Shown piece after piece: positions 26,280 to 37,677 of a DNA stretch of 64,000 nt; positions within the stretch are counted from its first letter, which is position 1; the number at the start of each line of letters is the position of its first letter. A program made the translations under genes and the position numbers. This DNA is from Marchantia polymorpha subsp. ruderalis. Lineage: Eukaryota; Streptophyta; Marchantiopsida; Marchantiales; Marchantiaceae. The notes below the pieces were generated by a model. It did no database searches and was not told where the DNA came from. It was given only the letters and a program-made list of their open reading frames with translations. The stretch covers positions 22,050,001 to 22,114,000 of the forward strand of contig AP031354.1 of the NCBI GenBank assembly GCA_037833965.1. Reading direction: 5' to 3'.

Positions 26280-27860
26280 TGTGACACTGGGAATATCCAT
26301 ATTTTCAGGTGTGTGTATGTGAAATAACGCCATAACTACGTTCTGAATCACATGCACCAAGTTAGAAGAATCTGAACTTGGATTGAGAAATCCATTCTTC
26401 AACACGTAGGCATCATAATGATGCCTACGTGTTGATAAGTGTAGAATTGAGATCCTGCTCAAGACTGTGTCCATGCATTGATTCCATAGCGTTGTTGGTA
26501 TCTTGAATGTTACGACATGTCTTCCTCCGTTCATCACGAATCCACTGACCTGAATTCCAAAACAGTAAGTTAGATGTACTTGTGAAAGACCATTAAGCAA
26601 AAAACAACTTCCAAAATGTAATAAATTCATATATAATGCACATGTTACAAACTTACACTTACCCATACAAGATTCCCATTCTGTTTGGAAGTACTTCATA
26701 AATTGTGGCTCAGAGAGCTAAATTTTTTTGTAAAATAACAGAATCTTCATCGGAGCAGATCTTTCCACATCAAATTCTTCTCCATCAGCACTCGATGTGC
26801 TTCCAAAGCACAGGTCTTCTAAAGCAGCATTCATAATAACTCTCTTTTCATGATCACTCACAACCTCAATCAATTTCTTTGTCCATGCTTTTTGAACATG
26901 ATATATGCAAAGAAATACAGGGATATGTGGAAAAACAATGTCTATGGCAAGTCTCTCATTGTCAGCACAATCCGTCATGAAGCACAAGGGCATTCATCCA
27001 GGGATATAATGTTGGGTCATCTTCTTCACTGCAGATAATAATTCCACCAGATCTTTTGTTTCTTCTCTTTTGAGGAATCCAAAAACAGTAGGATGTCCGT
27101 TTTTATATTCGTCAAACACCATCAAGATGTACAGTGGATACTGCATTGCAAAAAATGAAATATACGTATCAGTTTGCTGCTACCAGTCGTCTACAAAGTA
27201 TTCATCTTCATTGATACTAAGCTAAACCTGATACAAATGAATGATTCGCTATTTTTATGTCTTGATAAGCTAGACGTGATCAAGGTATATAAAACAACAT
27301 ATACAACACACATTGAGAAGTTCAATAATGTCTTACAAGACTGGTTAAAGCTCCAAACCGTCATTTTTTCAAGTATCTTGGAGATATTGAAAATTGTAAG
27401 ATAGAATATACATAATCATGAAAGCTTGATGATAAAAACATCAAAATGGACAAGTAGAATATAACCTTATACTTCTGCGTGCCATGAGTTTCATCTATAG
27501 CAACACAACCTTCATTTCCATGTTTTAGCAACCAATCTAGGAGCAAGGGTCTTGTAACAGCAAGCCTCAATGGTTTAAATATATCACTTTTTGGTGCCTG
27601 ATACAAAACAACTTGAGATGAATCCGCTTTCTTTATCATAATTCTGTGCTCTATCATTAGCATGTCTTCTCTAAGTTTCCTTGTTCAATTCCAATTTGAT
27701 ATTATACACATCAGCAGATGTGATATAATGCTCTCTAATAGGGTTCACTTGCACATAGCCCAAGCTCTGATGATTTTCAAACAGTGCTTTTGCAGCACGC
27801 ATGAGAATTTGTGGAGTTAAACCTCTTTTTAACTCGCATTCAACCCACTCTTTGGCGAAA
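26280..27860 (-). pseudogene. Degenerate MULE-type transposase
   Basis: Minus-strand pieces give the order of a Mutator-like (MULE) transposase. An N-terminal part (27860-27680, RAAKALFENHQSLGYVQVNP) is followed by the catalytic start CVAIDETHGTQKYK, ending at a GT donor at 27465. A second exon begins after an AG at 27141 with YPLYILMVFDEYKNGHPTVF, then FMTDCADNERLAI and VFLCIYHVQKAW, the usual catalytic region. A third piece contains DTNNAMESMHGHSLEQDL, typical of the end of the domain. It is dead: a frameshift near 27664, TGA between the TPG- and MPLCF-like parts, and a TAG before the FMKYFQTEW segment. A perfect palindrome (26399-26435) interrupts the last part. Confidence 0.8.
26399..26435. 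repeat. Perfect 18-bp-arm palindrome inside transposase relic
   Basis: Arms 26399-26416 and 26418-26435 are exact reverse complements around a single a. It lies directly after the TNN-motif exon of the dead transposase and introduces a stop codon in that frame. Confidence 0.95.
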
Positions 27861-28001
27861 GAACGTAGAAAATATTAGACAACGTGCTTGCTTAGCGTCA
27901 AAGTTTTACAGACTGTAATAACAACAAACTTATTGTACATATTACAAATATGACGGGAGATTGACTGTGAACGATATACAAATACAATTATGAATTCAAC
28001 A

Positions 28002-28058
28002 GTGCTTCAACATTAACAAATTCCTAGAGTGCTAATCAATTTGTTAATGTTGAAGCAC
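28002..28058. repeat. Head-to-head pair of 21-bp repeats
   Basis: Arms 28002-28022 and 28038-28058 are exact 21-bp reverse complements with a 15-bp spacer. The right arm is the left terminal repeat of the cassette at 28037-29106, and the left arm is an extra outward-facing copy. Confidence 0.95.
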
Positions 28059-29106
28059 ATAGTGCCCTAAATCCTCTGGTTCTGGCCAATTTCCTCTCAT
28101 AGCGATGGGTAGAACCTCGAGCTCAATCTTGGAAATCCTATAGAGATTTGCATCGATCCATCCGCCTCTCGTCATCTCGTCGTGGATGATGAGTTTCGGC
28201 GTTACCGTGCACCAGCAAGCATACGGGTACCCGGGGTTTTGGCGGTTTACGGGCGACCATGCGGTTGTTGAAATCTTGAGTTGCATTGTGCGTCGGGACT
28301 CTCGGCTCATGAAGCAGCCGAATTGAAGCACCATCGATCCGGGAAGGTCTTGAGGCGTGCGCTCCTAGTGTTCGTCGTTGCGATAGAACATGATATGACC
28401 CGTAGAGCGCCCAAAAAAATCCGGGTAGTACTCATCCAGGCTCTCCTCCAGGTTGATGATGAGGCAACCAGGCAGCAAAGGGCATTTATCATATTTTTGG
28501 AGCGTAGTATTAGGCGCGTCCAAAGACAAATCCCTGAAGATTTATGGGCTATTTGAAGGGACCTAAAGTGATAATCATATCCAGTTTCCCCCACACACAA
28601 GAATCCATAAACATACATGGAAACAAAGTGATCGGTCATTCGGTTCTGGATCTCAGACCGGAGATTGCTGTGTAGTTCCAACATGGTAGCATGAAGTTCT
28701 TCGGGTGATGGATTGATCATGCATATCCGTAGCACCACATCGCCACTGCCCCCATGAGCCAAGAAGTTATAGTTCAAATTTTCATCGTACGCTCGTCCTC
28801 TCTGACGACTTTCAGCTCATAGCTCTTGCCCCACGGACGATCGGGAGCAACGGCGGCTATTTCGCAGATGATGAAGTCACCCGCAGCCAAAAAGAAAACT
28901 CTGTCGAGAACAAGCTTATCGTGATAATAACTCGTCATGTCATTCTTCTCCGTGGGATTTGACTCCGATTGGGCTACCATGTGCCACATTCCGGGCGCAT
29001 CCGGAGTATCCTGGTGGTGGAGGTGGAGGGTAGCAATCTGCAAGGGTTTCCAGGTATACATACTAGACGTGAACTCCCTAATCAGTGCTTCAACATTAAC
29101 GAATTG
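28037..29106. mobile_element. 1.07-kb cassette with 22-bp terminal inverted repeats
   Basis: The ends 28037-28058 and 29085-29106 are reverse complements with 21 of 22 matches, both beginning CAATT on the outside. The interior is visibly richer in G+C than the AT-rich flanks and filled with long minus-strand open frames. No convincing target-site duplication is visible (agtgctaat on the left, aaagggcca on the right), perhaps because of the extra repeat copy at 28002. It resembles a non-autonomous DNA transposon that has picked up coding DNA; the neighbouring MULE relic is a possible source of transposase. Confidence 0.6.
28044..29061 (-). pseudogene. Unrecognised coding remnant inside TIR cassette
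   Basis: Three long minus-strand open frames follow one another end to end, each in a different frame: 29061-28774 (95 codons), 28777-28307 (156) and 28334-28044 (96). Their overlap by a few bases and protein-like composition suggest one former gene with two frameshifts, or unrecognised introns. Stretches such as MWHMVAQSESNPTEKNDM and GDVVLRICMINPSPEEL look like real protein, but I cannot name the family. No catalytic motif, membrane segment or signal peptide stands out. Confidence 0.4.
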
Positions 29107-30540
29107 AAAGGGCCATCATAAAGTGGGTCCTGCACAATCCATCTTGCCTCCATGCTGTCACCACACATGCAAAAAGCACCGGAAATGACAAGAAAAGTAC
29201 AAGCATGAGCTCTGGCACGAGCTCCTCAAAGCACTGACACTGGCACCCAAAAGCGACGTCGAAACGACGAGCTGGAGAATATCGATGTGATCCTATTTTC
29301 AAAAACCCTAATCTTTGCCGCTTAAAATTTCGGTGCCTCAATATGTTATCACCGTTTGATTACAAATATTACAGTTTGAACATTAGGTATTCCAACTGAG
29401 CTATTCCTCTTGCGGTTCAGTTTTAGTTTTTAGTTCCCGCAACGTTCCACGACGCTACCGCGATCATTGTTACGGCGTAGATCATTGCAAAGCAATATAT
29501 ACAACGTTGCGGCCTCTACAGTGACGGCCTCTTTTACATGGTTGTTGGAATTTAATCCGGTTTAGGGCATCTACATGGTTGCCGGAATGTAGGGTCCGCC
29601 GAGCCTCAAGTTCCCAAAACTAAGATAAAATCCGGCTGACTCAGGGCAGCCCGAAGGAAGCATGAAGAAAGAAAGAAAGAGGAGAAAGAAACTAGGATCA
29701 CTGACACTTGGCAGTACTGCAGTTTGTAAAAGTTTGTGCTACTAAGCGAGTCGATGATTTCTTCCCATTCTTATTTATTCCACATTGGGTTGCCTTTACC
29801 CTTTTCATAAATTATGCCATCACATGAGATTTTTGCAGTGAAAACCAAGTTGGCTGGTCCACACATTTGTATATACCAGATATTATTTGTATGTCAACCT
29901 AAATATTATCAGTTTTCAAAGATAAGAATCCTCTACGCAGTTCTTATTGAAGATTCTTAATGTGATGTATATATGAATATTAAAATAATATGTTTGATCT
30001 CATGTAGATTAGAAGATCGATGGCACTCATTCATCTTCTCCATTTCAATAAACTGTTTTGTCGATTGACTTTGATTTCAAAAATCTGCTCTTCCAAGCTT
30101 TGAAATTACATACGTCGAATTGAACAGTACACTTTTATAATTTGAACTCTCACGATTAAAAATCGTTTGGAAATCCACATCAGTTTTCCGTTGAAAGTGA
30201 TCTATTCACTTGACAGTCTATGGCTTACATTATGCTCGATTGAGACAGCAGAGAGAGAAATGGGCGGTCACGATCGGAGGTCGAAATCGAGATGGGGGGA
30301 GGATCAGCTTATCAGTATATTGAAGGGTCCTATTACTATGCACAATCTCAGCTAACACTGGGTTTAAGTCTTAAACGCTGTGTTTAAATCTTTAACTTTA
30401 AGATTTCTAGGATTTACTATGCACATTTTCAGCTTATACTGGGTTTGAGCTTTCGCGGATTCATGCATAGTCAACCACTACAAGGCGTGCGTGTTCACGT
30501 GTTTATTATCAATCGAGTTGTAGTTGCTCTTACCGTGGTA
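29107..30540. other. Intergenic, no gene seen
   Basis: No recognisable protein. It holds a GAAA-rich microsatellite near 29663-29690 and a 10-bp inverted pair CCGCAACGTT / AACGTTGCGG at about 29437 and 29505. An approximately 80-bp two-copy tandem duplication lies at 30336-30450, where TACTATGCACA...TCAGCT...ACTGGGTTT recurs with changes. Confidence 0.5.
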
Positions 30541-31023
30541 GCTACAAAGGTGGTGAAACTTGAAGGGGATGCTCTGAACTGCGTGAGAGTCGAAGTGCCG
30601 AAAGGAATCTAACGGGGACTCCAACGGGGACCAGGGCGTCCTTTACACCAAGTGAAACAGAGTGCGAATGTAGTAACCAAGTGGCCCAAAGGGGCAACGT
30701 AGTTCGACGAAGACCGTCATTCGTGGACTCCACTGACACAGTACAGTACGTCAGAATCGTGTCAGAACAGAGAGGTCTGGAAGTCGAATCATCCACGGCG
30801 CAGTACTCTGAGGACATGACAGACGCGGCGGGCCGTCGCAGGAACTAGGTAACCTTTCGTAGTTGGCGCGTGAGTCGGGAGGGAGGGAGATATTCGCCTC
30901 GCGCACTCTCGCGCGGACCGCAGTGAGAGCGGGCCGCCGCGGCCGAGCTACGACGCTACGGATCGCGACGAACCATTCGGGCGAGTCGCCACGCTACGCA
31001 GTGCGTCGACGCATCGTTGACCA

Positions 31024-31549
31024 TGGGCGGGGCATTAATTCGCCCGATCCAGCGTAGCGCACGCACCAGAGCACCATCAGCACCTCCACCGTCGAGAGCT
31101 GCGACCGGCGACTGTTCTCTTTGGAGCTGCGCAGCAGCGGCGGTGCCTTCGACGATCGCCCGGGTGCGAGTTTCGGATAGCAGAACATTTCGAGGGGAGG
31201 TCGTACACGGGGACATGCTTAATCGATGCTGTTCCCAGCTCGGGCTGCGCGTAATGAAAAGCACTTTGCTTGATCGACGAGCGAAGTTCTGCAAGCTGAA
31301 AACCAGTCGCCCTGTCATGATGCCATCCATGTCCGTGGTCGCCGACTGCAGAGCCGACGTTGTGTGCGAATAATACATTGTCATTGTCATTTTCGCTATC
31401 AGGTGATTGATCTGATTGATCGGAATGCTTCTGACTCTGACAGCTGTGGGATTGATATAGATTTCAAAACTGGTACCTTGACCGGATCTGCCACTTTAGA
31501 GTACCCGGGTTTCGAAGTGTATGCTGCCTCTCGTTTTTTCCACAATTGA
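31024..31549 (+). other. Doubtful gene: GC-rich leader plus exon-like segment
   Basis: An open frame from the ATG at 31024 to 31373 ends in an Arg/Ser/Lys-rich stretch that could be a plastid targeting peptide. Immediately right, after an acceptor-like gctatcag ending at 31401, an open segment reads VIDLIDRNASDSDSCGIDID, then a TGTLTGSATLEYPGFEVYAA stretch, to a TGA at 31549. The second part looks like genuine protein, but the joining intron cannot be placed: a direct one would be only about 45 bases. Function unknown. It may be two unrelated pieces. Confidence 0.25.
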
Positions 31550-33540
31550 AAGATGAGAATGAAGTGGTTAGAAAGACGAATCGTTCCGTGTTTGTGCTTA
31601 TTAGTCCGTGCCGAATCATTCCGAGATGCAATCTTTCTCAGCGTTCTAGGATGATACCCCGAGGCAACATAATACGAGTTCAAAGTCAGCGCTAGGTTGT
31701 AGTGAGGGTCCATTTTGTGACGTTGATGCAGATTCTCTTCGTTTCAGCTCATCTGCATTGAGGGTATGAAGAGAACGTGTCTGGAAAGACGAACATATTC
31801 ATGGCTGAAGGCCATGCCTTAGCTCTCAGAGTGGTGGCAAGTAGACCTTAGGAAGTTCAGATGAAGCTGGCGGAAGACGTCTTCGGATACGGGAGGTCGT
31901 CATTTGCGTCTTAATGATCAGAAATGCTTTGAGCTTTTTACTTGTGGATGTGCAATGCTGGTACAGATATCAAGGATTTAGTCAACGCTGGGAATTTCGT
32001 AATTCAGAGGAAAAAGGCCGCATTTTTTTTTTCTTCTGCTAGGCAAAGACATCGGTCAGCTCAGAGTTTTAGTGTTGAGTCAGCAGCGCTTTGAAAGCAA
32101 CAGTTTTCAGCGTCCCGAATCCATTGCAAGAGCCTGCATACTCTCCGTGGCGAGCAGCTTCCACAACCTGCAACCGCTGAAAGTAGACTTAAAGACTTCG
32201 AAAGGTCAGAAAATCGGACATTGACCTTGGGCCAAGTGGGATTCATTATTCGACACCAAAGCATCAGCCACGATCCCAGTTAAATCTTTCGTCGATGAAG
32301 CACACCATCAAATAGTATCTCATATTATGCTCGTCACTTTTCCCAAAAAGGAGTCAGGTGTCCTACTAATCAGTGACTTGAGATGGTACCTTCAACGACG
32401 TCATCATATTCAAGTGGATCAGTCACACCTTGAGACTAGCAGGGATGAAATGTAGAAATCCTACGTGAAGAAAGTCGTTCTGAAAGAACGACTTTAAGTA
32501 AGTCAGTAAGGACATCGTAAGTCAGAAATACAAAATTTAGGTAGATGCGCCTGCGAATATCTGATATTGGTAGAATTTGGTGAGATTAGCTTATGAAAAT
32601 AAATGCTGCAACAAACACATTTTCTTGCTCACTGACACATCTATCAGTTTAAAAAAATATGAGATATAAGATACTTAATTATAAATAATTTGAAATACAA
32701 GATTTTCTCACTTTCCAGGTTTCGAATTGTCAGACAGTGGAACTTCAGCCTTTGGACATGGATATATGGAATTTGACATGTGACTTGATCTGTAGAATGA
32801 TGATTTACGAAAGTTCCAATCTATGACAATTCTAGACCTGGAAGATGAGGAGATCTTGTTTCTTAAATGATCTACAATTGAATATTTTATATCTCATGTT
32901 TTGCAAACCTGACAGATGTACACGTGACCAAGCTCACTGCACACCTATGTTCACGGAGTGGATTACTTTAAAAGCAACGAGCTTTAAAGAGATGAAGTCT
33001 AATACTAGATAACAACATTTTAGAAATACATTAGCCATCGGTTTTCTCTTCCATCAAATTAAGTTAAAATAAGATTTTGGATAAGTGTCTCGAGTGTAGG
33101 ACAATGGTCAATATTATGGGCATAGTGGTTGCCTGTTTAAGGTACCCTCTCTCATGAACCAACATCACGCCTACCATTTTTGCCTTGGGATGGGGAGAGT
33201 TCAGCTGAAGGTCAGAGCTGAATACTCGGGCCCAAACATTGCTGAAAGACATGAAGGAAGGGAACTACACAAAGATTCAAAGCCAGCGGAAACAAGTTTG
33301 AGAGCCATCGATAGGTCCAAGGGAGGTGCAAAAGTAAATAAGCCTCGGGGCTACAGCAATTATGGACCTTGACAACAATCGACATATTCAGTCTAATGAG
33401 CAATTTTGTTAAGCACTGGTAATCAATTCCAAGACGTATGATGGGATGAAAACATTCTTGTCTACATGATCGAAGAAATTGCACATTAAAACCCAAAGTC
33501 AGAGACAGAAATAAGGACCGACTTAGACAAGGGCAAACTC
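31550..33540. other. Intergenic, no gene seen
   Basis: Short open frames on both strands only. An 11-bp-arm perfect inverted repeat lies at 32471-32495 (loop gaa). The stretch 33154-33500 has open frames on both strands, but neither is recognisable. Confidence 0.5.
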
Positions 33541-33852
33541 AATCACAACCGAAAGTTAGCGTCGAAAGAGAGAGGTAATCTCTCTGGGGACTCTCGGAAG
33601 TACGCAAGGTACCGAATTGGCCACCGAGGGACAGACAGCATGTCAACGGCACCGGGAAATCTCGAGATTTCGGACAGCGGCGAGGCGTGTTGCTGAGATT
33701 CAGCACCTTGCCGTCGGACATCAGATCGGTATATCTGCTGACTGTTCCAAAAGAGTGGGAGCAAAGAGCGGCCACTGACCAACCAGGCACAATTCCCGCA
33801 GCTTTGGAGGGGTTCCGGGGAATCTACTGAACCAGTGGCAGAAAAAGGAACC

Positions 33853-33930
33853 TCACCGGTGATTCTGAGAATCGCAGGATTTCCTCGTCTTTCCGGTCTG
33901 GGCTTGAAGACAAGAGTCGATCACCGGTGA
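33853..33930. promoter_or_regulatory. Paired TCACCGGTGA palindromes upstream of NRT2
   Basis: The perfect 10-bp palindrome TCACCGGTGA occurs at 33853-33862 and again at 33921-33930, about 460-535 bp before the NRT2 ATG. Two copies of a 10-bp palindrome so close together suggest a dimeric transcription-factor site. No known nitrate-response element is claimed. Confidence 0.4.
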
Positions 33931-34172
33931 GGCCTCAGTTGCGCCACTACACTGCTCTAGTGTCTCACGCAGTCAACTGCGACTTCCCGATTCGATCTGG
34001 CCATGGTGGTGCTCTGCTCGATGTGCCGCATACCATCCTCTCTCGCCCCCCCCCACCCCCCCTCTGCCTTACCTTGTTTGTTGCACTTCGAATCTCGGTC
34101 CCCACAGGTGGCTCATGAAATACTAAACAAATCCTCGCACTACACACCATTCCTAGCTCAACAGTGAACTAT

Positions 34173-34190
34173 TATAAAGCTCGATCGAGC
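34173..34190 (+). promoter_or_regulatory. TATA box of NRT2 with adjoining 12-bp palindrome
   Basis: TATAAA at 34173-34178 is followed at once by the perfect palindrome GCTCGATCGAGC (34179-34190). The ATG is 210 bases downstream, which allows a 5' UTR of about 180 bases. Confidence 0.6.
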
Positions 34191-34387
34191 CCGCTACAAC
34201 ACTCACACATCAAGCTCTGCGACTCTAGAGTTCGCTCGTAATAATCTCTGAGAATTTCACAGAGGTTGTTACAACTGCTGAATATGAGAGTTTGATCTGT
34301 CATCCGATCCTGCTGGTCCTCAGACTGACAGGTCGCTCGCTCAGGTACGAGCTCTGACCTTGGGCTTGGAAAATCTCGAAGAGAACA

Positions 34388-36447
34388 ATGGATGGGTCGA
34401 TGCATGGAGTCACGGGGCGAGAGCCAGTGTTTGCCATGAACATGGAAACCGTCGGAGAGAGCAAGGATGGTGCTGCGGGTGTGCCCACCGATATCAAAGG
34501 CAGGCCTTTCAAGATGCCTGTGGACTCCGAGCACAAGGCCAAGACTGTCAGACTGTACTCTGTCGTTGCACCTCACATGCGGACGTTCCACTTGTCATGG
34601 ATTTCGTTCATGGTGTGCTTCTTCTCGACATTCGCGGCTCCGCCACTCATGCCCATCATCCGGGACAATCTCAATTTGACCAAGGGGGACATCGGGAATG
34701 CGGGAATCGCATCCGTGTCGGGGTCGATCATCTCGCGTCTGCTCATGGGGACCATCTGTGATCTCGTGGGTCCTCGTTACGGGTGCGCGATTCTCATGAT
34801 GATGACAGCTCCGGCTGTCTTCTGCATGCCTCTCGTGTCGACTGTCACCGGATTCATCCTGGTCCGTTTCTGCATCGGATTCGCTCTGGCCACTTTCGTG
34901 TCGTGTCAGTTCTGGATGAGTTCCATGTTCAACAGCAAAATCGTCGGTCTCGCCAATGGCACGGCTGCAGGGTGGGGAAATCTCGGAGGGGGTATCACCC
35001 AGCTCGTCATGCCACTGGTGTACAACCTCATCAAGAACCAGCTCCATTCGCCTAACTACACCGCCTGGCGACTCGCATTCTTCGTTCCCGGCGTGATGCA
35101 GACATTCATGGGCATGGTCGTCCTCGTTCTGGGTCAGGATCTCCCCGACGGCAATTACGCCGCCCTCAAGAGAGAAGGAGAGAAGGTTAATGACAGCTTT
35201 AAAAAGGTAATGTTCCCGCCCCTGTTCTGAATTTCTCCATCTGCTGCTCCCTGCGAGTCATGAGTCATATCTCTCTCAGTCTTAAGCTTCGCCAGCCCAC
35301 TTCACAGGCGACAAAATTAAGCCATGAAATCCTCTTCCAAAAACCGCTTGTTTTTAGGCCACAATGTCGAGAGGATTTTCTCCACAGCCATTTACTTTTT
35401 TTAAGATTTCAGAGGGGGGCATCGTCACAAATTTTGTTCCAGATTTTCCTCCGACTCGTTCTCAGTGGCAGTGTTTTCAATAGGCAGCTCAGAGTGCAGC
35501 AGTTGAATCAATCAATCAGTGCAAAATTCTGTTTTCGGGACGGGAGTTGTCGTCGAGGTTTACTGTCAGTGAGTGAGTACAGGGTTGGTGAGGTTTATGC
35601 TCGCTCCAGAAAGGAGACTGACTTTCAATGCGTCACGAAATGTGTCGTCCAGGTTCTTCTGTACGCCGCCACGAATTACCGCACGTACATTTTCGCCTTG
35701 ACGTACGGGTACTGCTTCGGAGTGGAGCTCACCGTGGACAACATCATCGCCGAGTATTTCTACGATCGCTTCGACCTGAACCTGCAGACGGCTGGAATCA
35801 TCGCGTCGACCTTCGGGCTCATGAACATCGTCTCGCGCCCTCTGGGAGGCATTATGTCCGACCTCGTGGCCTCGAGATTCGGCATGAGAGGTCGGCTGTG
35901 GAACTTGTATATCATCCAGACCCTGGGCGGCGTTCTGTGCATCATTCTCGGTGTCACCGGGCAGTTGTCATCCGCCATCGCCGTGATGTTGATCTTCTCG
36001 TTCTTCGTCCAGGCTGCTTGCGGGGCCACGTTCGGCGTCATCCCCTTCATCTCCCGCAGATCTTTGGGGGTGATTTCTGGAGCCACTGGAGCTGGTGGCA
36101 ATGTCGGAGCAGTTGTGACTCAGGCTCTCTTCTTCATGAGCTCGAGCTACACCACCGAGAAGGGAATCATGCTCATGGGCATCATGATTGTGTGTGTCAC
36201 CCTCGTCGTCCCCCTTGTATACTTTCCTCAATGGGGGAGTATGTTCTGTCCTCCTTCCAAGGCTACCGAGGAGGACTACTACACAAGCGAGTGGAATGAG
36301 ATGGAGCAATCGAAGGGGCTCCATCACGCGAGCTTGAAATTCGCCGAGAATTCCAAATCTGAGCGGGGCAAGAGAGTAGTCCCGTCGTCCAGCCCTTCGG
36401 CTGGCAACACGCCTCAACACGCAGGTCAAGTTCCCTCCAATGTCTGA
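34388..36447 (+). CDS. NRT2: High-affinity nitrate transporter NRT2 (MFS, NNP family)
   Basis: Two exons, 34388-35206 and 35653-36447, join in phase 0 across a GT-AG intron to give 537 residues, the usual NRT2 size. The protein is a 12-helix proton/nitrate symporter of the plasma membrane. A hydrophilic N-tail leads into [20 protein letters not shown]. The first NNP signature AGWGNLGGG is at 194-202, the second [10 protein letters not shown] near 416-425, and [20 protein letters not shown] is the MFS loop between helices 2 and 3. The C-tail is long, hydrophilic and Ser-rich, as in plant NRT2s, where it is a site of phosphoregulation. Most plant NRT2s need NAR2, which lies 18 kb to the left. 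The start is the first ATG downstream of a good TATA box. High GC at third positions contrasts with the AT-rich neighbourhood. No lesion is visible. Confidence 0.95.
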
Positions 36448-37314
36448 ACGAGTTTTAGAATTCCATACTGGTAACCACTCGGAGATCTCCCGGCGCTGTC
36501 GACAATGGAGACTGAAATTTCAGTCTGTTTCTCTTAGGCAATCAATCTGTCAGTCCTGCTATGCCAAGTAGCTGTCGTATACATTAATCGTTCGCACTTG
36601 TGTGACTGGTACTTAATCTTGCCTGTGGAGCTAGCGCACCTCGGTATTCACAGAACGAGTTTGACCTCGCGGATTAGTTTGTATCATATAATTTAGGACG
36701 TCTTACACATAGTGAATGGAGGATCTTTCTCCTCTTCGTTCCATCTCGTGTTCACCTCAATTACTACAATTTTAGAGTGGAGATGGAAACCCTTTATCAA
36801 CCCTTTAACCTAATCAATGAAGAACTTGGAGGCACAAATACTGCCATTCCGGTGCCATTGGAAGCTACATTCCTCACCCAGCTGCCAGTCGCTGAGGTTT
36901 GATTTAGATTCTTGACGGTTCTGTACAGCTACCGCTAGATTTTTGTCAGCAGTAGCCTCAACAATGTACTCGTACCCAAACATAAATATATCCAGTTTTG
37001 ATTGTGTATTACCAATGGCTCTTGCGTTTGGATCTCTCGAAGAGACTTTGTGAATTCTACTGCATGATGTGCCACGAGGTCATCTGAGACATCTGAACTG
37101 GTGCAGAGTAGGACTCAACAAGAAGCCTCATACCCTCTATTTTTCTAATCTTGGTGAGGAATATAGTCCATGCCTGTATACAGTAAATTGTCATAACTTC
37201 GGTTTACGCACAGAAGGTCTTTCATTCTTACCTTTGTGGAGATAATGACCTGGATAAGTTTTGGAGGGCCATGTTTCTCAAAGCACCATATCTCTTAATA
37301 CCTTGTGACTTAGG

Positions 37315-37677
37315 CTACTGTTGGGTGGGTACACCTGTCATCGCAAAAGCCATGAATACTTGCTTGCAGTGATCATGCAATATGAACTGTGACTTAACAC
37401 GCACACACGGCACGGTAGTTTGGCCTTCTGTCTGAAAGTGGACGCGTACCTGAGCTTCATTTCTATGTGGTGACCTCATTTCTATGGATTCTTCCTCGGA
37501 AGAAACCTTCACCAGATAAGCATCAGAGAATATGCTTGGTTTTAATATTGCTGCCAGCGGAAACGAGTGACATAGCGCGACAAGCTGAATAGCACAAAAA
37601 TCTTCAAAGTTGTTCCTTTGATCATAACAAGGTAGTGTAATGTAAGCAATCTGGGCTACCAACTTGGGATAACTCAA
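37315..37677 (-). other. Orphan open frame, 120 codons, unrecognised
   Basis: The frame has protein-like composition, for example EEESIEMRSPHRNEAQVRVH and VRVKSQFILHDHCKQVFMAF, but begins at TTG rather than ATG. It lies tail-to-tail with NRT2. It could be a terminal exon or a relic; no family is recognised. Confidence 0.25.

Noticed and set aside
34354..34390. Nitrate-response-element-like TGACCTTG...AAGAG in the NRT2 leader
   Set aside because: Spacing between the half sites is about 17 bases instead of 10, and the site is in the 5' UTR just before the ATG.
35260..35652. Reading the second NRT2 exon as a separate protein starting at 35260
   Set aside because: This stretch is the intron; homology to NRT2 begins exactly at the AG acceptor at 35652, and exon 1 joins it in phase 0.
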